Part shown: one piece after another, positions 34,498 through 46,179 of the stretch
Numbering within the stretch: position 1 is the stretch's first letter
Layout: each line of letters starts with the position of its first letter
NCBI GenBank assembly: GCA_933228675.1
Contig: OW121740.1
Coordinates: forward strand, 7,443,442-7,507,441
DNA: 64,000 nucleotides
From: Stomorhina lunata
Taxonomy: Eukaryota > Arthropoda > Insecta > Diptera > Rhiniidae
Direction of reading: 5' to 3'
The notes under the pieces: model-generated
Databases searched by the model: none
What the model was told of the DNA's origin: nothing
What the model saw: only the letters and a program-made list of their open reading frames with translations
Position numbers and translations under genes: made by a program

Positions 34498-37400
34498 TTT
34501 TCTATAAAATAGTTGACCCAAGGAAGACATTTCTGTAGAAAAATTGACCAAAGGAAGACATTTCTAAAGAAAAGTTGGCCGAAGGAAGACATTTCTAAAG
34601 AAAAGTTGACCAAAGGAAGATATATCTTTAAAAAAATTGTTCAAAAAAAGACATTTCTATAGAAAAGTTGACCAAATAAAGACATTTTTAAAGAAAAGTT
34701 GACCATAGGAAGACATTTCTATAGAAAAGTTGAGCCAAGGAAGACATTTCTAAAGAGAAGTTGAACAAGGCAAGACATTTTTATAGAAAAGTTGACCAAA
34801 GGAAGACATTTCCATTGAAAAGTTGGCCAAATGAAGATATTTCTATAGAAAAGTTGACCAAATGAAGACATTTCCATTGAAAAGTTGACCAAAGGAAGAC
34901 ATTTCTAAAGATAAGTTGACCAAAGGAAGGCATATCTAAAGAAAAGTTGACCAAAGGAAGACATTTCTTTAAAAAAATTGTTCAAAGAAAGACATTTGTA
35001 TAAAAAAGTTGACCAAAGGAAGCCATTTCTATAGAAAAGTTGACCAAAGGAAGACATTTCTATAGAAAAGTTGACCAAAGCAAGACATTTCTATAGAAAA
35101 GTTGACCAATGGAAGACATTTCTATAGAAAAGTTGACCAAAGGAAGACATTTCCATAGAAAAGTTGACCAAAGGAAGACATTTCTGTAGAAAAGTTGACC
35201 AAAGGAAGACATTTCTGTAGAAAAGTTTACCAAAGGAAGACATTTCTATAGAAAAGTTGGCCAAAAGTAGACATTTCTATAGAAAAGTTGACCAAAGCAA
35301 GACTTTTCTATAGAAAAGTGTACCAAAGGAAGACATTTCAAGTTGAAAAGTTGACCAAAAGTTGACCAAAGAAATACATTTTTATAGAAAAGTTAACCAA
35401 AGAAAGACATTTCTATAGAAAAGTTGACCAAAGGAAGACATTTCTATAGAAAAGTTGACCAAAGGAAGACATTTCTATAGAAAAGTTGACCAAAGGAAGA
35501 CATTTCTATAGAAAAGTTGACCAAAGGAAGACATTTCTATAGAAAAGTTGACCAAAGGAAGACATTTCTATAGAAAAGTTGACCAAAGGAAGACATTTCT
35601 ATAGAAAAGTTGACCAAAGAAATACATTTTTATAGAAAAGTTGACCAAAGGAAGACATTTCTATAGAAAAGTTGACCAAAGGAAGACTTTTCTATAGAAA
35701 AGTGTACCAAAGGAAGACATTTCAAGTTGAAAAGTTGACCAAAAGTTGACCAAAGAAATACATTTTTATAGAAAAGTTAACCAAAGAAAGACATTTCTAT
35801 AGAAAAGTTGACCAAAGGAAGACATTTCTATAGAAAAGTTGACCAAAGGAAGACATTTCTATAGAAAAGTTGACCAAAGGAAGACATTTCTATAGAAAAG
35901 TTGACCAAAGGAAGACATTTCTATAGAAAAGTTGAGCCAAGGAAGACATTTCTAAAGAGAAGTTGAACAAGGCAAGACATTTTTATAGAAAAGTTGACCA
36001 AAGGAAGACATTTCCATTGAAAAGTTGGCCAAATGAAGATATTTCTATAGAAAAGTTGACCAAATGAAGACATTTCCATTGAAAAGTTGACCAAAGGAAG
36101 ACATTTCTAAAGATAAGTTGACCAAAGGAAGGCATATCTAAAGAAAAGTTGACCAAAGGAAGACATTTCTTTAAAAAAATTGTTCAAAGAAAGACATTTG
36201 TATAAAAAAGTTGACCAAAGGAAGCCATTTCTATAGAAAAGTTGACCAAAGGAAGACATTTCTATAGAAAAGTTGACCAAAGCAAGACATTTCTATAGAA
36301 AAGTTGACCAATGGAAGACATTTCTATAGAAAAGTTGACCAAAGGAAGACATTTCCATAGAAAAGTTGACCAAAGGAAGACATTTCTGTAGAAAAGTTGA
36401 CCAAAGGAAGACATTTCTGTAGAAAAGTTTACCAAAGGAAGACATTTCTATAGAAAAGTTGGCCAAAAGTAGACATTTCTATAGAAAAGTTGACCAAAGC
36501 AAGACTTTTCTATAGAAAAGTGTACCAAAGGAAGACATTTCAAGTTGAAAAGTTGACCAAAAGTTGACCAAAGAAATACATTTTTATAGAAAAGTTAACC
36601 AAAGAAAGACATTTCTATAGAAAAGTTGACCAAAGGAAGACATTTCTATAGAAAAGTTGACCAAAGGAAGACATTTCTATAGAAAAGTTGACCAAAGGAA
36701 GACATTTCTATAGAAAAGTTGACCAAAGGAAGACATTTCTATAGAAAAGTTGACCAAAGGAAGACATTTCTATAGAAAAGTTGACCAAAGGAAGACATTT
36801 CTATAGAAAAGTTGACCAAAGAAATACATTTTTATAGAAAAGTTGACCAAAGGAAGACATTTCTATAGAAAAGTTGACCAAAGGAAGACTTTTCTATAGA
36901 AAAGTTTACCAAAGGAAGACTTTTCTATAGAAAAGTTTACCAAAGGAAGACATTGCTATAGAAAAGTTGACCAAAAGAAGACCTTTCTATAGAAAAGTTG
37001 ACCAAAGAAATACATTTCTATAGAAAAGATGACCAAAGAAAGACATTTCTATAGAAAAGTTGACCAAAGGAAGACATTTCTATAGAAAAGTTGACCAAAG
37101 GAAGACATTTCTATAGAAAAGTTGACCAAAGGAAGACATTTCTATAGAAAAGTTGACCAAAGAAATACATTTTTATAGAAAAGTTGACCAAAGGAAGACA
37201 TTTCTATAGAAAAGTTGACCAAAGGAAGACCTTTCTATAGAAAAGTTGACCAAAGGAAGACCTTTCTATAGAAAAGTTGACCAAAGAAATACATTTTTAT
37301 AGAAAAGTTGACCAAAGGAAGACATTTCTATAGAAAAGTTGACCAAAGGAAGACTTTTCTATAGAAAAGTTTACCAAAGGAAGACATTTCTATAGAAAAG

Positions 37401-37790
37401 TTGACCAAAAGAAGACCTTTCTATAGAAAAGTTGACCAAAGAAATACATTTCTATAGAAAAGTTGACCAAAGAAAGACATTTCTATAGAAAAGTTGACCA
37501 AAGGAAGACATTTCTATAGAAAAGTTGACCAAAGGAAGACATTTCTACAGAAAAGTTGGCCAAAGGAAGACATTTCTATAGAAAAGTTGACCAAAGGAAG
37601 ACTTTTCTATAGAAAAGTTTACCAAAGGAAGACATTTCTATAGAAAAGTTGACCAAAAGAAGACCTTTCTATAGAAAAGTTGACCAAAGAAATACATTTT
37701 TATAGAAAAGTTGACCAAAGAAAGACATTTCTCTAGAAAATAAGACCAAAGGAAGACATTTCTATAGAAAAGTTGGCCAAAGGAAGATAC
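34498..37790. repeat. GACCAAAGGAAGACA satellite, 31-bp monomer, ~106 copies
   Basis: The monomer is GACCAAAGGAAGACATTTC followed by TATAGAAAAGTT (31 bp). It keeps the TTTCTATAGAAA palindrome of the GATAA arrays but has a different, GC-richer linker. Diverged units are at the left end (34498-34720). Further right, blocks of identical units alternate with variants that recur in order, showing higher-order organisation. No long open frame, because 31 is not a multiple of 3. Confidence 0.95.
34710..36902. repeat. ~1.2-kb higher-order tandem duplication inside the 31-bp satellite
   Basis: A series of rare variant units (TGAGCCAAGG, GAACAAGGCAAG, TCCATTGAAAAG, GGAAGGCATATC, AAGTTGAAAAGTTGACC) appears in the same order at 34731-35700 and 35933-36902, offset 1202 bp. 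The segments I compared were identical. Copies diverge where the first has AGTGTACC and the second AGTTTACC (about 35701 against 36903). A smaller 383-bp repeat (AAGTTGAAAAG at 35341 and 35724) sits inside the first copy. Confidence 0.9.
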
Positions 37791-39115
37791 AAAGGGATCC
37801 TGATGATTGATCAACTTAAATTCGACTTTAAAATTGCATAAATTTGATTTAGAAAAAATAAATTAATTTGACGTAAAACTAAAGCATGTAGTTTTATTTT
37901 TCCAAATTAGTAGTAAACAAATTTGCATATGAATTGACGTTTAAATTTATGTCACTTTGTGAATAGGAGTGATTTTTAAACGAAGGTGTAAAAACCTAAA
38001 TGTAAACAAATATTTATTGAATGCAACTTAAATTTAAAGAATCCGGTTTGATTTAAAAAAAACCTTCGGCGGCTAGGAGCCGGCTTTGAGTCATACGGCT
38101 TAGAGTTTTGGTGAGTGTTACCATTGTTCTTTTTTTTAATGAGCTGTCATTTTAGCAGCTGTTTACCTTTTGATTGAAATTTTTCGATAAAATGTTTTCA
38201 TGTGACTTAAATTAAATTATTACAAAGAAAATATTTGAACTATAAATAAAAGTATTTCAATTTTTAACAAAGTTTAAGTCGATTAATTAAATTTCTTTTA
38301 AACTGATAAACATGTCAAAACATGCTTTGTAAAAAAAATCTGATAAAAAATTAAATTAAACAAAAAAAAAATATTTTAAATTTCTTGCTAATTTTTAAAG
38401 ATACTAAAACAAAGAACTGCGTCTTAATTTTTTAAAAATTTTTTACAAACTTTCAAAATTTTTTTTTTTTCAAAAGAAAATAACTTTAATTTTTGCCGGT
38501 TTAACTACCATTTTTTTATTGTTATTCTTATGTACATAATAATAAAATTAACAATTTTAGGAAATAACAAAAACAAAAAACTCTTAAAGTGAAAAACAAA
38601 AAATAAGAACAAAACAAAATCCAGAAAAAATATTAAAATTAAAAGCAAAACTAACATTCTTATTTTTTTTCGGGCTCATGTCTTGGTGGTTTGCCCAGAA
38701 ATTACTTAAAAAAAACTGCGCAGTTTAAATTAAAATGCCTGCCTTCTTTTTTCACTTCATGTTTTAACAATATAAATTTTTTCTGAATTTTTTTTTATTG
38801 TTTTCTTTAATTTTGTGCACATTTTTGGTTTTAAAAGACAAAAAAATTTTAAATTTTGAATGTAGGCTGTATATAAAATGATGTTTGTAATACTGAAACA
38901 GATAAAATTGTATACACGAATAACTCAAAACCACCGAGAATTGAAAGTAAACACTTCAGCGGCAACCGGCATTATTTGTGCCCACAAACAAAAATTATGG
39001 TTTCAAACAGATGATAAAGAAAAGAAGTCGAAAATATAGAGGCCGTACAAGTTGTGGGAATTTCAAATTTACAAAACAAGCTTTTACTAGCGAAAAATTC
39101 AAATTTCCGAAAGTT
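37791..39115. other. AT-rich DNA with one GC-rich hairpin
   Basis: No gene seen. Near 38065-38085 the sequence GGCGGCTAGGAGCCGGC can form a short GC hairpin in otherwise AT-rich DNA. Nothing else distinctive. Confidence 0.5.
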
Positions 39116-42100
39116 TAATGGAAAATTTTTTTGGTTTTAAAAATTTTTACAAACATTATTTTGCTATAAAATATTTTTTATAAAATTTTTTTGCATTAAA
39201 ATTTTCCGAAAGTTTTCCTAAAAACTTTTTATAAAAAGATTTTCTTTAAAAGAAATTTTTATTAAAAAATTTTGTTATAAAATTTTTACGAAAACATTTT
39301 TGTTATAAAATTTTTTTGGCATACAATTTTTATAGAAAAGTTTTTGTGGCAAATTTTTGTTATTAAATTTTTTTTGGAAAAATGTTGGATATAAATTTTG
39401 TATAGAAAAATTTTGATTATTAAATTTTTCGGTATAAAATTTTTTATAGAAAAATTTTCGATATAAAATTTTTATAGAAATATTTCCAATATAAATTTTT
39501 TTTAGATACATTTTTGTTATAAATTTGTTTATCAAAAAATTGTCGTTATAAAATTTGTATAGCAAAATGTTTAGTATAAAATTTTTATAGAAAAATTTTT
39601 GGTATAAAGTTTTTATAGCAAAATTTTTATAGTAAAAGTATAAAATTTTTATAGAAAATTTTTAGGTATAACATTATTATAGAAAAATGTTCGTTTTAAA
39701 ATTTTTATAGAAAAATTTTTGGTATAAAATGTTTATAGAAAAATTTTTGGTATAAAATTTTATAGACAAATTTTAGGTATAAAATTATTATAGAAAAATT
39801 GTAGTTAAAACTATTTATAGCTAAATTTTCGTTAACAAATTTTTATAGAAAAATGTTCGTTTTAAAATTCTTGTAGAAAAATGTTCGTTATAAAATTTTT
39901 ATACAAAAATTTTCGTTTTTAAATTTTTATAGAAAAATTTTTGGTATAAAATTTTTATAGAAAAATTTTAGGTATAAAATTATTATAGAAAAATTGTAGT
40001 TAAAACTTTTTATAGCTAAATTTTCGTTAACAAATTTTTATAGAAAAATGTTCGTTTTAAAATTTTTATACAAAAATTTTCGTTTCAAAATTTTTATACA
40101 AAAATTTTCGTTTTTAAATTTTTATACAAAAATTTTTGGTATACAATTTTTATAGAAAAATTGTTGGTATACAAATTTATAGAAAAATTTTTGTTATAAA
40201 ATCTTTATAGTAAAATTTTGGAAATAAAATTTTTATAGAAAAATTTTCGTTATAAAATTTTTATATAAAAATTTTCGTTATAAAATTTTTATAGAAAAAT
40301 TTTCGTTATAAAATTTTTATAGAAAAATTTTCGTTATAAAATTTTTATAGAACAATTTTCGTTATAAAATTTTTATAGAAAATTTCCGTTATAAAATTTT
40401 TATAGAAAAATTTCATTATAACATTTTTATAGAAAAATTTTTAGTATAAAATTTTTATAGAAAAACTTTTGGTATAAAAATTTTATAGAAAAACTTTTGG
40501 TATAAAATTTTTATAGAAAAATTTTTGTTAAAAAAATATTTATAGAAAAATTTTTGGTATAAAATTTTTATAGAAAAATTTTTTGTGTAAAATTTTTGTT
40601 AAAAAATTTTTATAGAAAAATTATTTTTAAAAAATTTTTATAGAAAAATTTTTGTTATAAAATTTTTATAGAAAAACTTTTGAAGAAAAATTTTTTATAA
40701 AAAAATTTTGGATTACAATATTTTATCGAAAAATTTTGGATATAAAATTTGTTGGTACAATATTTTAATAGAAAAATTTCGTTTTAAATTTTTTTTGGAA
40801 AAAATTTCGTTATAAAATTTTTATAGAAAAATTTCGATAATAAAATTTTTTATAAAAAAATGTTGATTATTACATTTTTTACAGAAATATTTTGTTTATA
40901 AAATTTTTTTATAAAAAGAATTGTTTGTATAAAATTTTTGTTATAAAATTTTTGTAGAAAACTTTTGGTATAAAATTTTTATAAGAAAAATGTTTGGTAT
41001 AAAATTTTATAAAAATTACAATTTTATAAAGTTTCTTACTAAAAATTTTATGGAAAAATTTTTAATAGAAAAATGTTCATAGAAAAATGTTCGTTATAAA
41101 ATTTTTTGCTATAAAATATTTATAGAACAATTTTCATTATAAAATTTTTATAGAAAAGTGTTTGTTATAAAATTTTTATAAAAAAATTTTATACCAAAAA
41201 TGTTTCTCTAAAAATTTTATACTAAAAATTTTTCTATAAAAATTTTAAAAATTTTTGATATAAAATTTTTAAAAATTTTTGATATAAAATTTTTATACAA
41301 AAATTTTCTTCATAAAATTTTAATAGAAAAACTTTTTTGTTTAAAATTTGTTATACAAAAATGTTCGTTATAAAATTTTTTTATAAAAATATTCTCGTCA
41401 TAATTTTAATAGAAAAATTTTTGCTTTAAAATTTTTATAGAAAAATGTTCGTTATAAAATTTTTATTACAAATTTTTTATATAAAAAAATTTTTATTACA
41501 AATTTTTTTTGTAGAAATTTTTTATTACAAATTTTTTGTATAGAAAATTTTCATTTATTTTTATAGAAAAATTTTCATTATAAAATTTTGTTTTTATAGA
41601 AAAATTTTTCTTTAAGAGATTTTTACAGACAAATCTTCGTTTTAAAATTTTTTATAAATTGTTAAAATTTGTTATACAAAAATGTTCGTTATAAAATTTT
41701 TTTATAAAAATATTCTCGTCATAATTTTAATAGAAAAATTTTTGCTTTAAAATTTTTATAGAAAAATTTTCGTTATAAAATTTTTATTACAAATTTTTTA
41801 TATAAAAAATTTTTATTACAAATTTTTTTTGTAGAAATTTTTTATTACAAATTTTTTGTATAGAAAATTTTCATTTATTTTTATAGAAAAATTTTCATTA
41901 TAAAATTTTGTTTTTATAGAAAAATTTTTCTTTAAGAGATTTTTACAGACAAATCTTCGTTATAAAATTTTTTATATAAAAATTTATATTTCAAAATTTT
42001 TAACACAAAAATTTTCGTTATAAAATTTTTTATAGAAAAATTTTCGTCATAAAATTTTTATAGAAAAATTTTCGTCATAAAATTTTTATAGAAAAATTTT

Positions 42101-42478
42101 CGTCATAAAATTTTTATAGAAAAATTTTCGTCATAAAATTTTTATAGAAAAATTTTTGTCATAAAATTTTTATAGAAAAATTTTCGTCATAAAATTTTTA
42201 TAGAAAAATTTTCGTCATAAAATTTTTATAGAAAAATTTTCGTCATAAAATTTTTATAGAAAAATTTTCGTCATAAAATTTTTATAGAAAAATTTTCGTC
42301 ATCAACTTTTTATAGACAAATTTTCATTATAAAATTTTTCAATAGAAAAATTTTGATTATAAAATTTTTTATAAAAAAATTTTTGTTTAAAAATTTTTTA
42401 TAGAAAAGTTCTCGTTATAAAAATTTTAGCTTAAAAATTTGTTTGTTATAAATTTTTTATAGAAAAAATTTTGCTTCC
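39116..42478. repeat. ATAGAAAAATTTT-CGTTATAAAA satellite, 28-bp monomer
   Basis: About 115 units of TTTTTATAGAAAAATTTT followed by CGTTATAAAA or TGGTATAAAA (28 bp). Most are moderately diverged. At 42035-42305 about ten units are almost identical and carry CGTCATAAAA instead, a very recent local expansion. Smaller internal duplications: ~194 bp (GTAGTTAAAACT near 39801 and 39995) and 321 bp (next entry). The 96-residue reverse frame at 39275-39565 is periodic and not a gene. Confidence 0.93.
41343..41970. repeat. 321-bp tandem duplication within the 28-bp satellite
   Basis: AAAATTTGTTATACAAAAATG starts, shown as AAAATTTGTTATAC then AAAAATG, at 41343 and 41664. The copies run on together through CTCGTCATAATTTTAATAG, GTAGAAATTTTTTATTAC, TTTAAGAGATTTTTACAG and AAATCTTCGTT with almost no differences. 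Confidence 0.88.
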
Positions 42479-43469
42479 ATTTTTGTTACTTATAAACTAA
42501 ACAAGAAAATTTTCCTATTTGAAATTTTCCATATAATAATTTATTTTAATGTACATATCTCTAATATAAATTTTACTCGCAATTTATAATTTTTAAATGG
42601 CATGGAAATTTTTACAAGAATCTCGTAAAAATTAATATTTATTACTAAACCAAAAATAAAACTAAAGAAAAAACATGAAATAATTCTTGAAATACAACAA
42701 AACGCCTTATTCATAACAATTCACAATTCACTGTTGTGGGAGAATTAACAATTTCTTATGAATAAGGCCCCAAGTGTCTAAGGTTTTTGTAAAAATAAAT
42801 AATTCTCTTTCAATGCGCAAAAAACAAGTGGAATATTTTTGTTAATTTCTGTAAACTATTTAATTATATTAAATTATTTGTTTATGTTAAATAAGAGCAA
42901 ACAAATTTCTAAAATTTTATTTTAAATTCTTAAAAATTAATGTAAACAGAAGATTTTTTTAATAGAAAAAAAAAACTGACCTAGATTAAAATCAAATTTA
43001 TTGAACTTAAAACTAAAAAGTATAATTTCTTAATCGAGAGGAATTTGTTAAGAATTTGAAAGTGATAAGAATTAAAAAAAACTAAAAATTATAAAAACTT
43101 TACAAAAATTCTTTAAATATTTTCTAAATTCATCTTTTAAACTAATATTTCAGTAAATTCTTTGGTTTGCTTTAGAGACACGTTTTTAATTTGTTTTTAA
43201 TTATTCTTTGAATTTGTTTGATTAATTTACTTAAAATTTTTGCATTAATTATGTTCAAACTAGTCGTATTATATAGCAAGTTTTCAAATAATCCAGATAA
43301 AAGCCATCTGTCGGTTTATTCCAATAAAACATTTAAAAATAGGCAAATAGTTAATGTACTCATTAAAATTTATTCGAAATCAAAAGTTGTCTGTCAACAA
43401 GTCCCAAAACCTGAACTTCAACCTGTACCTGAAATATTGGTTAATCTAAAAAGTATTCGCCGACATAGA
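42479..43469. other. AT-rich DNA with a 65-bp hairpin and one unsupported small frame
   Basis: It holds the hairpin at 42704-42768 (separate entry). An open frame at 43251-43472 (ATG at 43251, 73 residues ending ...VPEILVNLKSIRRHR) has a less biased C-terminal composition than other frames here, but I recognise no domain. It could be chance or an exon remnant. Confidence 0.4.
42704..42768. repeat. 65-bp stem-loop with 13-bp perfect arms
   Basis: GCCTTATTCATAA (42704-42716) and its reverse complement TTATGAATAAGGC (42756-42768), with further partial pairing inward (AATT). It may be a MITE remnant. No target duplication is obvious. Confidence 0.7.
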
Positions 43470-43513
43470 TAAATGTAAAAGACTGGGATTAAGTGCGAAT
43501 AATTTTTCTTTTT
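43470..43513 (+). repeat. Short dispersed repeat (copy 2 of 3)
   Basis: AAATGTAAAAGACTGGGATT then AAGTGCGAATAATTTTTC. It matches 62734-62779 (TGTATTAGGCTAAGATCAAG, GCAAATAATTTTTC) and, less well, 26438-26470. It is followed at 43550 by a few CTATAG satellite-like units. Confidence 0.6.
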
Positions 43514-44221
43514 AAATAATATTTAATATTCCGACAATTTTGTTTTTTTTTCAAAAAATTTTCTATAGCAAAAATTTTTTTTTATCAAAAAATATTTTAA
43601 AGAAATAATTTCGCTTTAAAAGTTATCATCATTTCCAAAACTGCAGTTAAATTTTTAATAATCTTCAAAATTTCGATTCATCATTTTAACGCAAGAAAAA
43701 ACTCTTTTAAATTTCGGTTCAATAACCCTTTAAAAATTTTTTTAAATGGTCTCATAATTAGTCTGAGCTCTTTGTTAAACGTTGAATGAATATAATCTTT
43801 AATTAAAAATTTATTGTTTAAAATTTTTTTTAATGATTTTTTTAAAAGATGAAAGAGTAAACAAAGAGAGTGTGAAAAAAGAAATGTCAATAAAAATGAC
43901 ATACATTTTAATACAAGTGTTAAAGTGTATATCGAATGAAAGCCTAAGACGTAAATCATAAGATTTTGCGATATTGTTATAAAAAAAACTTTAAAAAGAA
44001 ATTTTAATCAAATTTTTAAAAAGGTTTTGTAAACAAATATGGGATATTAAACATTATATTCAAAGGTTTAACATAAAGTGTATTGCACTAGAATTCCAAT
44101 TTATTATTGTACTAAAGACTATAACATTATGCACTTCCATGCAATGATTTGCCGTATGGTCGTTTTAAAAAGTCCCATAAAAAAGATAGTTTAACGTTTT
44201 TACTCTAATTCGGAAAGCTAA
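43514..44221. other. AT-rich DNA with a few satellite-like units
   Basis: A short degenerate patch at 43545-43610 (AAAATTTTCTATAGC) resembles the CTATAG satellites. The remainder is unremarkable; the 92-residue reverse frame 43681-43959 has no domain I can name. Confidence 0.45.
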
Positions 44222-45536
44222 GTCATTTTTTTTTAAATTTTTTTTCAAAAATTTTCGTTTTAAATTTTTTTATTAAAAATTATAAAATTTTTTTTATAAA
44301 AAAATATAAAATTTTTGGTACAAAATTTGTATAGAAAAAAATTTCGTTTTAAAATTTTTTATACAAAAATTTTAGGTATAAAATTTTTATAAAAAAAAAT
44401 TTTTTATAGAAAAATTTTTAATATAAAATTTTTATAGAAAAATTGTTGGTATAAAACGTTTATAGAAAAATTTTCGTTTTCAAATTTTTTATAGAAAAAT
44501 TTTTGGTATAAAATTTTTCTGAAAAAATTTTTGGTATAAAATTTTTATAAAAAAAAAAATTTTGTTATAAAATTTTTTTAGAAAAATTTTTGGTATAAAA
44601 TGTATATAGGAAAATTTTTGGTATAAAATTTTTTTAGAAACATTTTTGGTATAAAATTTATAAAGAAACATTTTTGGTATAAATTTTTCTAGAGAAATTT
44701 TCGTTATAAAATTTTTATAGAAAAATTTTTTGTATAAAATTTTATAGAAAAATTTTTTGTATAAAATTTTTATAGAAAAATTTTTTGTATAAAATTTTTA
44801 TAAAAAAATTTTTGGTATAAAATTTTTATAGAAAAAGTTTTATAAAAAAATTTTTGGTATAAAATTTTTATAAAAAAAAATTTTGGTATAAAATTTTTAT
44901 AGAAAAATTTTTGGTATAAAATTCTTATAGAAAAATTTTTGGTATAAAATTTTTTATTTTTGGTATACAATTTTTCTTAAAAAATTTTTGGTATAAAATT
45001 TTTCTTAAAAAATTTTTGGTATAAAATTTTTATAAAAAAAAATTTTGTTATAAAATTTTTTTAGAAAAATTTTTGGTATAAAATGTATATAGGAAAATTT
45101 TTGGTATAAAATTTTTTTAAAAACATTTTTGGTATAAAATTTATAAAGAAACATTTTTGGTATAAATTTTTCTAGAGAAATTTTCGGTATAAAATTTTTA
45201 TAGAAAAATTTTTTGTATAAAATTTTTATAAAAAAATTTTTTGTATAAAATTTTTATAGAAAAATTTTGGGTATAAAATTTTTATAGAAAAATTTTTGGT
45301 ATAAATTTTTTATAGAAAAATTTTTGGTATAAAATTTTTATAGAAAATCTTTTTTTATAAAATTTTTAGAGAAAAATTTTGGGTATAAAATTTTTATAGA
45401 AAAATTTTTGGTATAAATTTTTTATAGAAAAATTTTTGGTATAAAATTTTTATAGAAAAAGTTTTGTAATAAAATTTTTCTAGAAAAATTTTTGGTATAA
45501 AATTTTTATAGAAAAATTTTTGGTATAAAATTTTTA
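44222..45536. repeat. ATAGAAAAATTTT-TGGTATAAAA satellite, 28-bp monomer
   Basis: Same core as 39.1-42.5 kb but mostly with the linker TGGTATAAAA. A ~483-bp higher-order duplication is marked by TGTATATAGGAAAATTTTTG at 44601 and 45084, each followed by GAAACATTTTTGGTATAAA or a close variant and by TCTAGAGAAATTTTC. The reverse-strand frames at 44489-44671 and 44770-44970 follow the repeat and are not genes. Confidence 0.92.
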
Positions 45537-45734
45537 ATTTTAATCATGTGATTCGCTAAAAAGATGCATCAAGATCAAATGGGGACATTTGTAGTCCAGA
45601 AAAGCTAAGCAGGTGTCTAAAATCTGATAACACGTTTGGTTGTTTGTTTAATTTTCAAAACCTTTTTTGAGTTTTTAGAAAAAAACTTCTCAGATGTTTT
45701 AGATCAGATTTGAAAAGTTGTATTTAATCATGTC

Positions 45735-46050
45735 TGGAACCTAGAAAAGATGATCAAGCTGTCTCTATATCTTGGTTACAAGTCGAATTTACTAGAGACA
45801 TTTTCGAAAATAAACCCAATTTCTTGAAATAATTTTTACATTTTTGGGAATTAGTATATAATTGTGGGAGTTTTGGAAAATATTTTTACTTTCAATTTTA
45901 AAAGACCTTTCAAGCTTTCTGTAAGTAAAGTTTGATTAAGATATCTTGAATATTAACTAAGTTATAAGGAATTAAGTGTCATTACAATTTAAAAAAAATT
46001 ATAAAAATTAAAATTGTAGGTTTTTGAGTTTAAGTGTCATAAAACTTTTT
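45735..46050 (+). repeat. Old segmental duplication, copy 1
   Basis: Similar in order to 46830-47360: TTTACTAGAG (45788 and 46884), a TTTGGGAATT-like block, CAAGCTTTCT.T..GTAAA, ATTAACTAAGTTATAAGGAAT (shown as ATTAACTAAG then TTATAAGGAAT, 45952) against ATTAACAAAGTTATAAGGAA (47252). Offset is 1.1-1.3 kb and divergence is high. A retroposon sits between the copies. Confidence 0.65.
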
Positions 46051-46179
46051 CCTTGTCCGCCAAATTTTAGTAAAATCAAATTATAGTAAGTAAATTGAAG
46101 TGAAATTATATATTATAGCAACTTTGTTATAAAATTGCTAACATTTCCAATGATATAATTTTGTAATTTCTTAAATGTT

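Noticed and set aside
34498..37790. CRISPR-like regular direct repeats
   Set aside because: Monomers are contiguous with no unique spacers; eukaryotic satellite.
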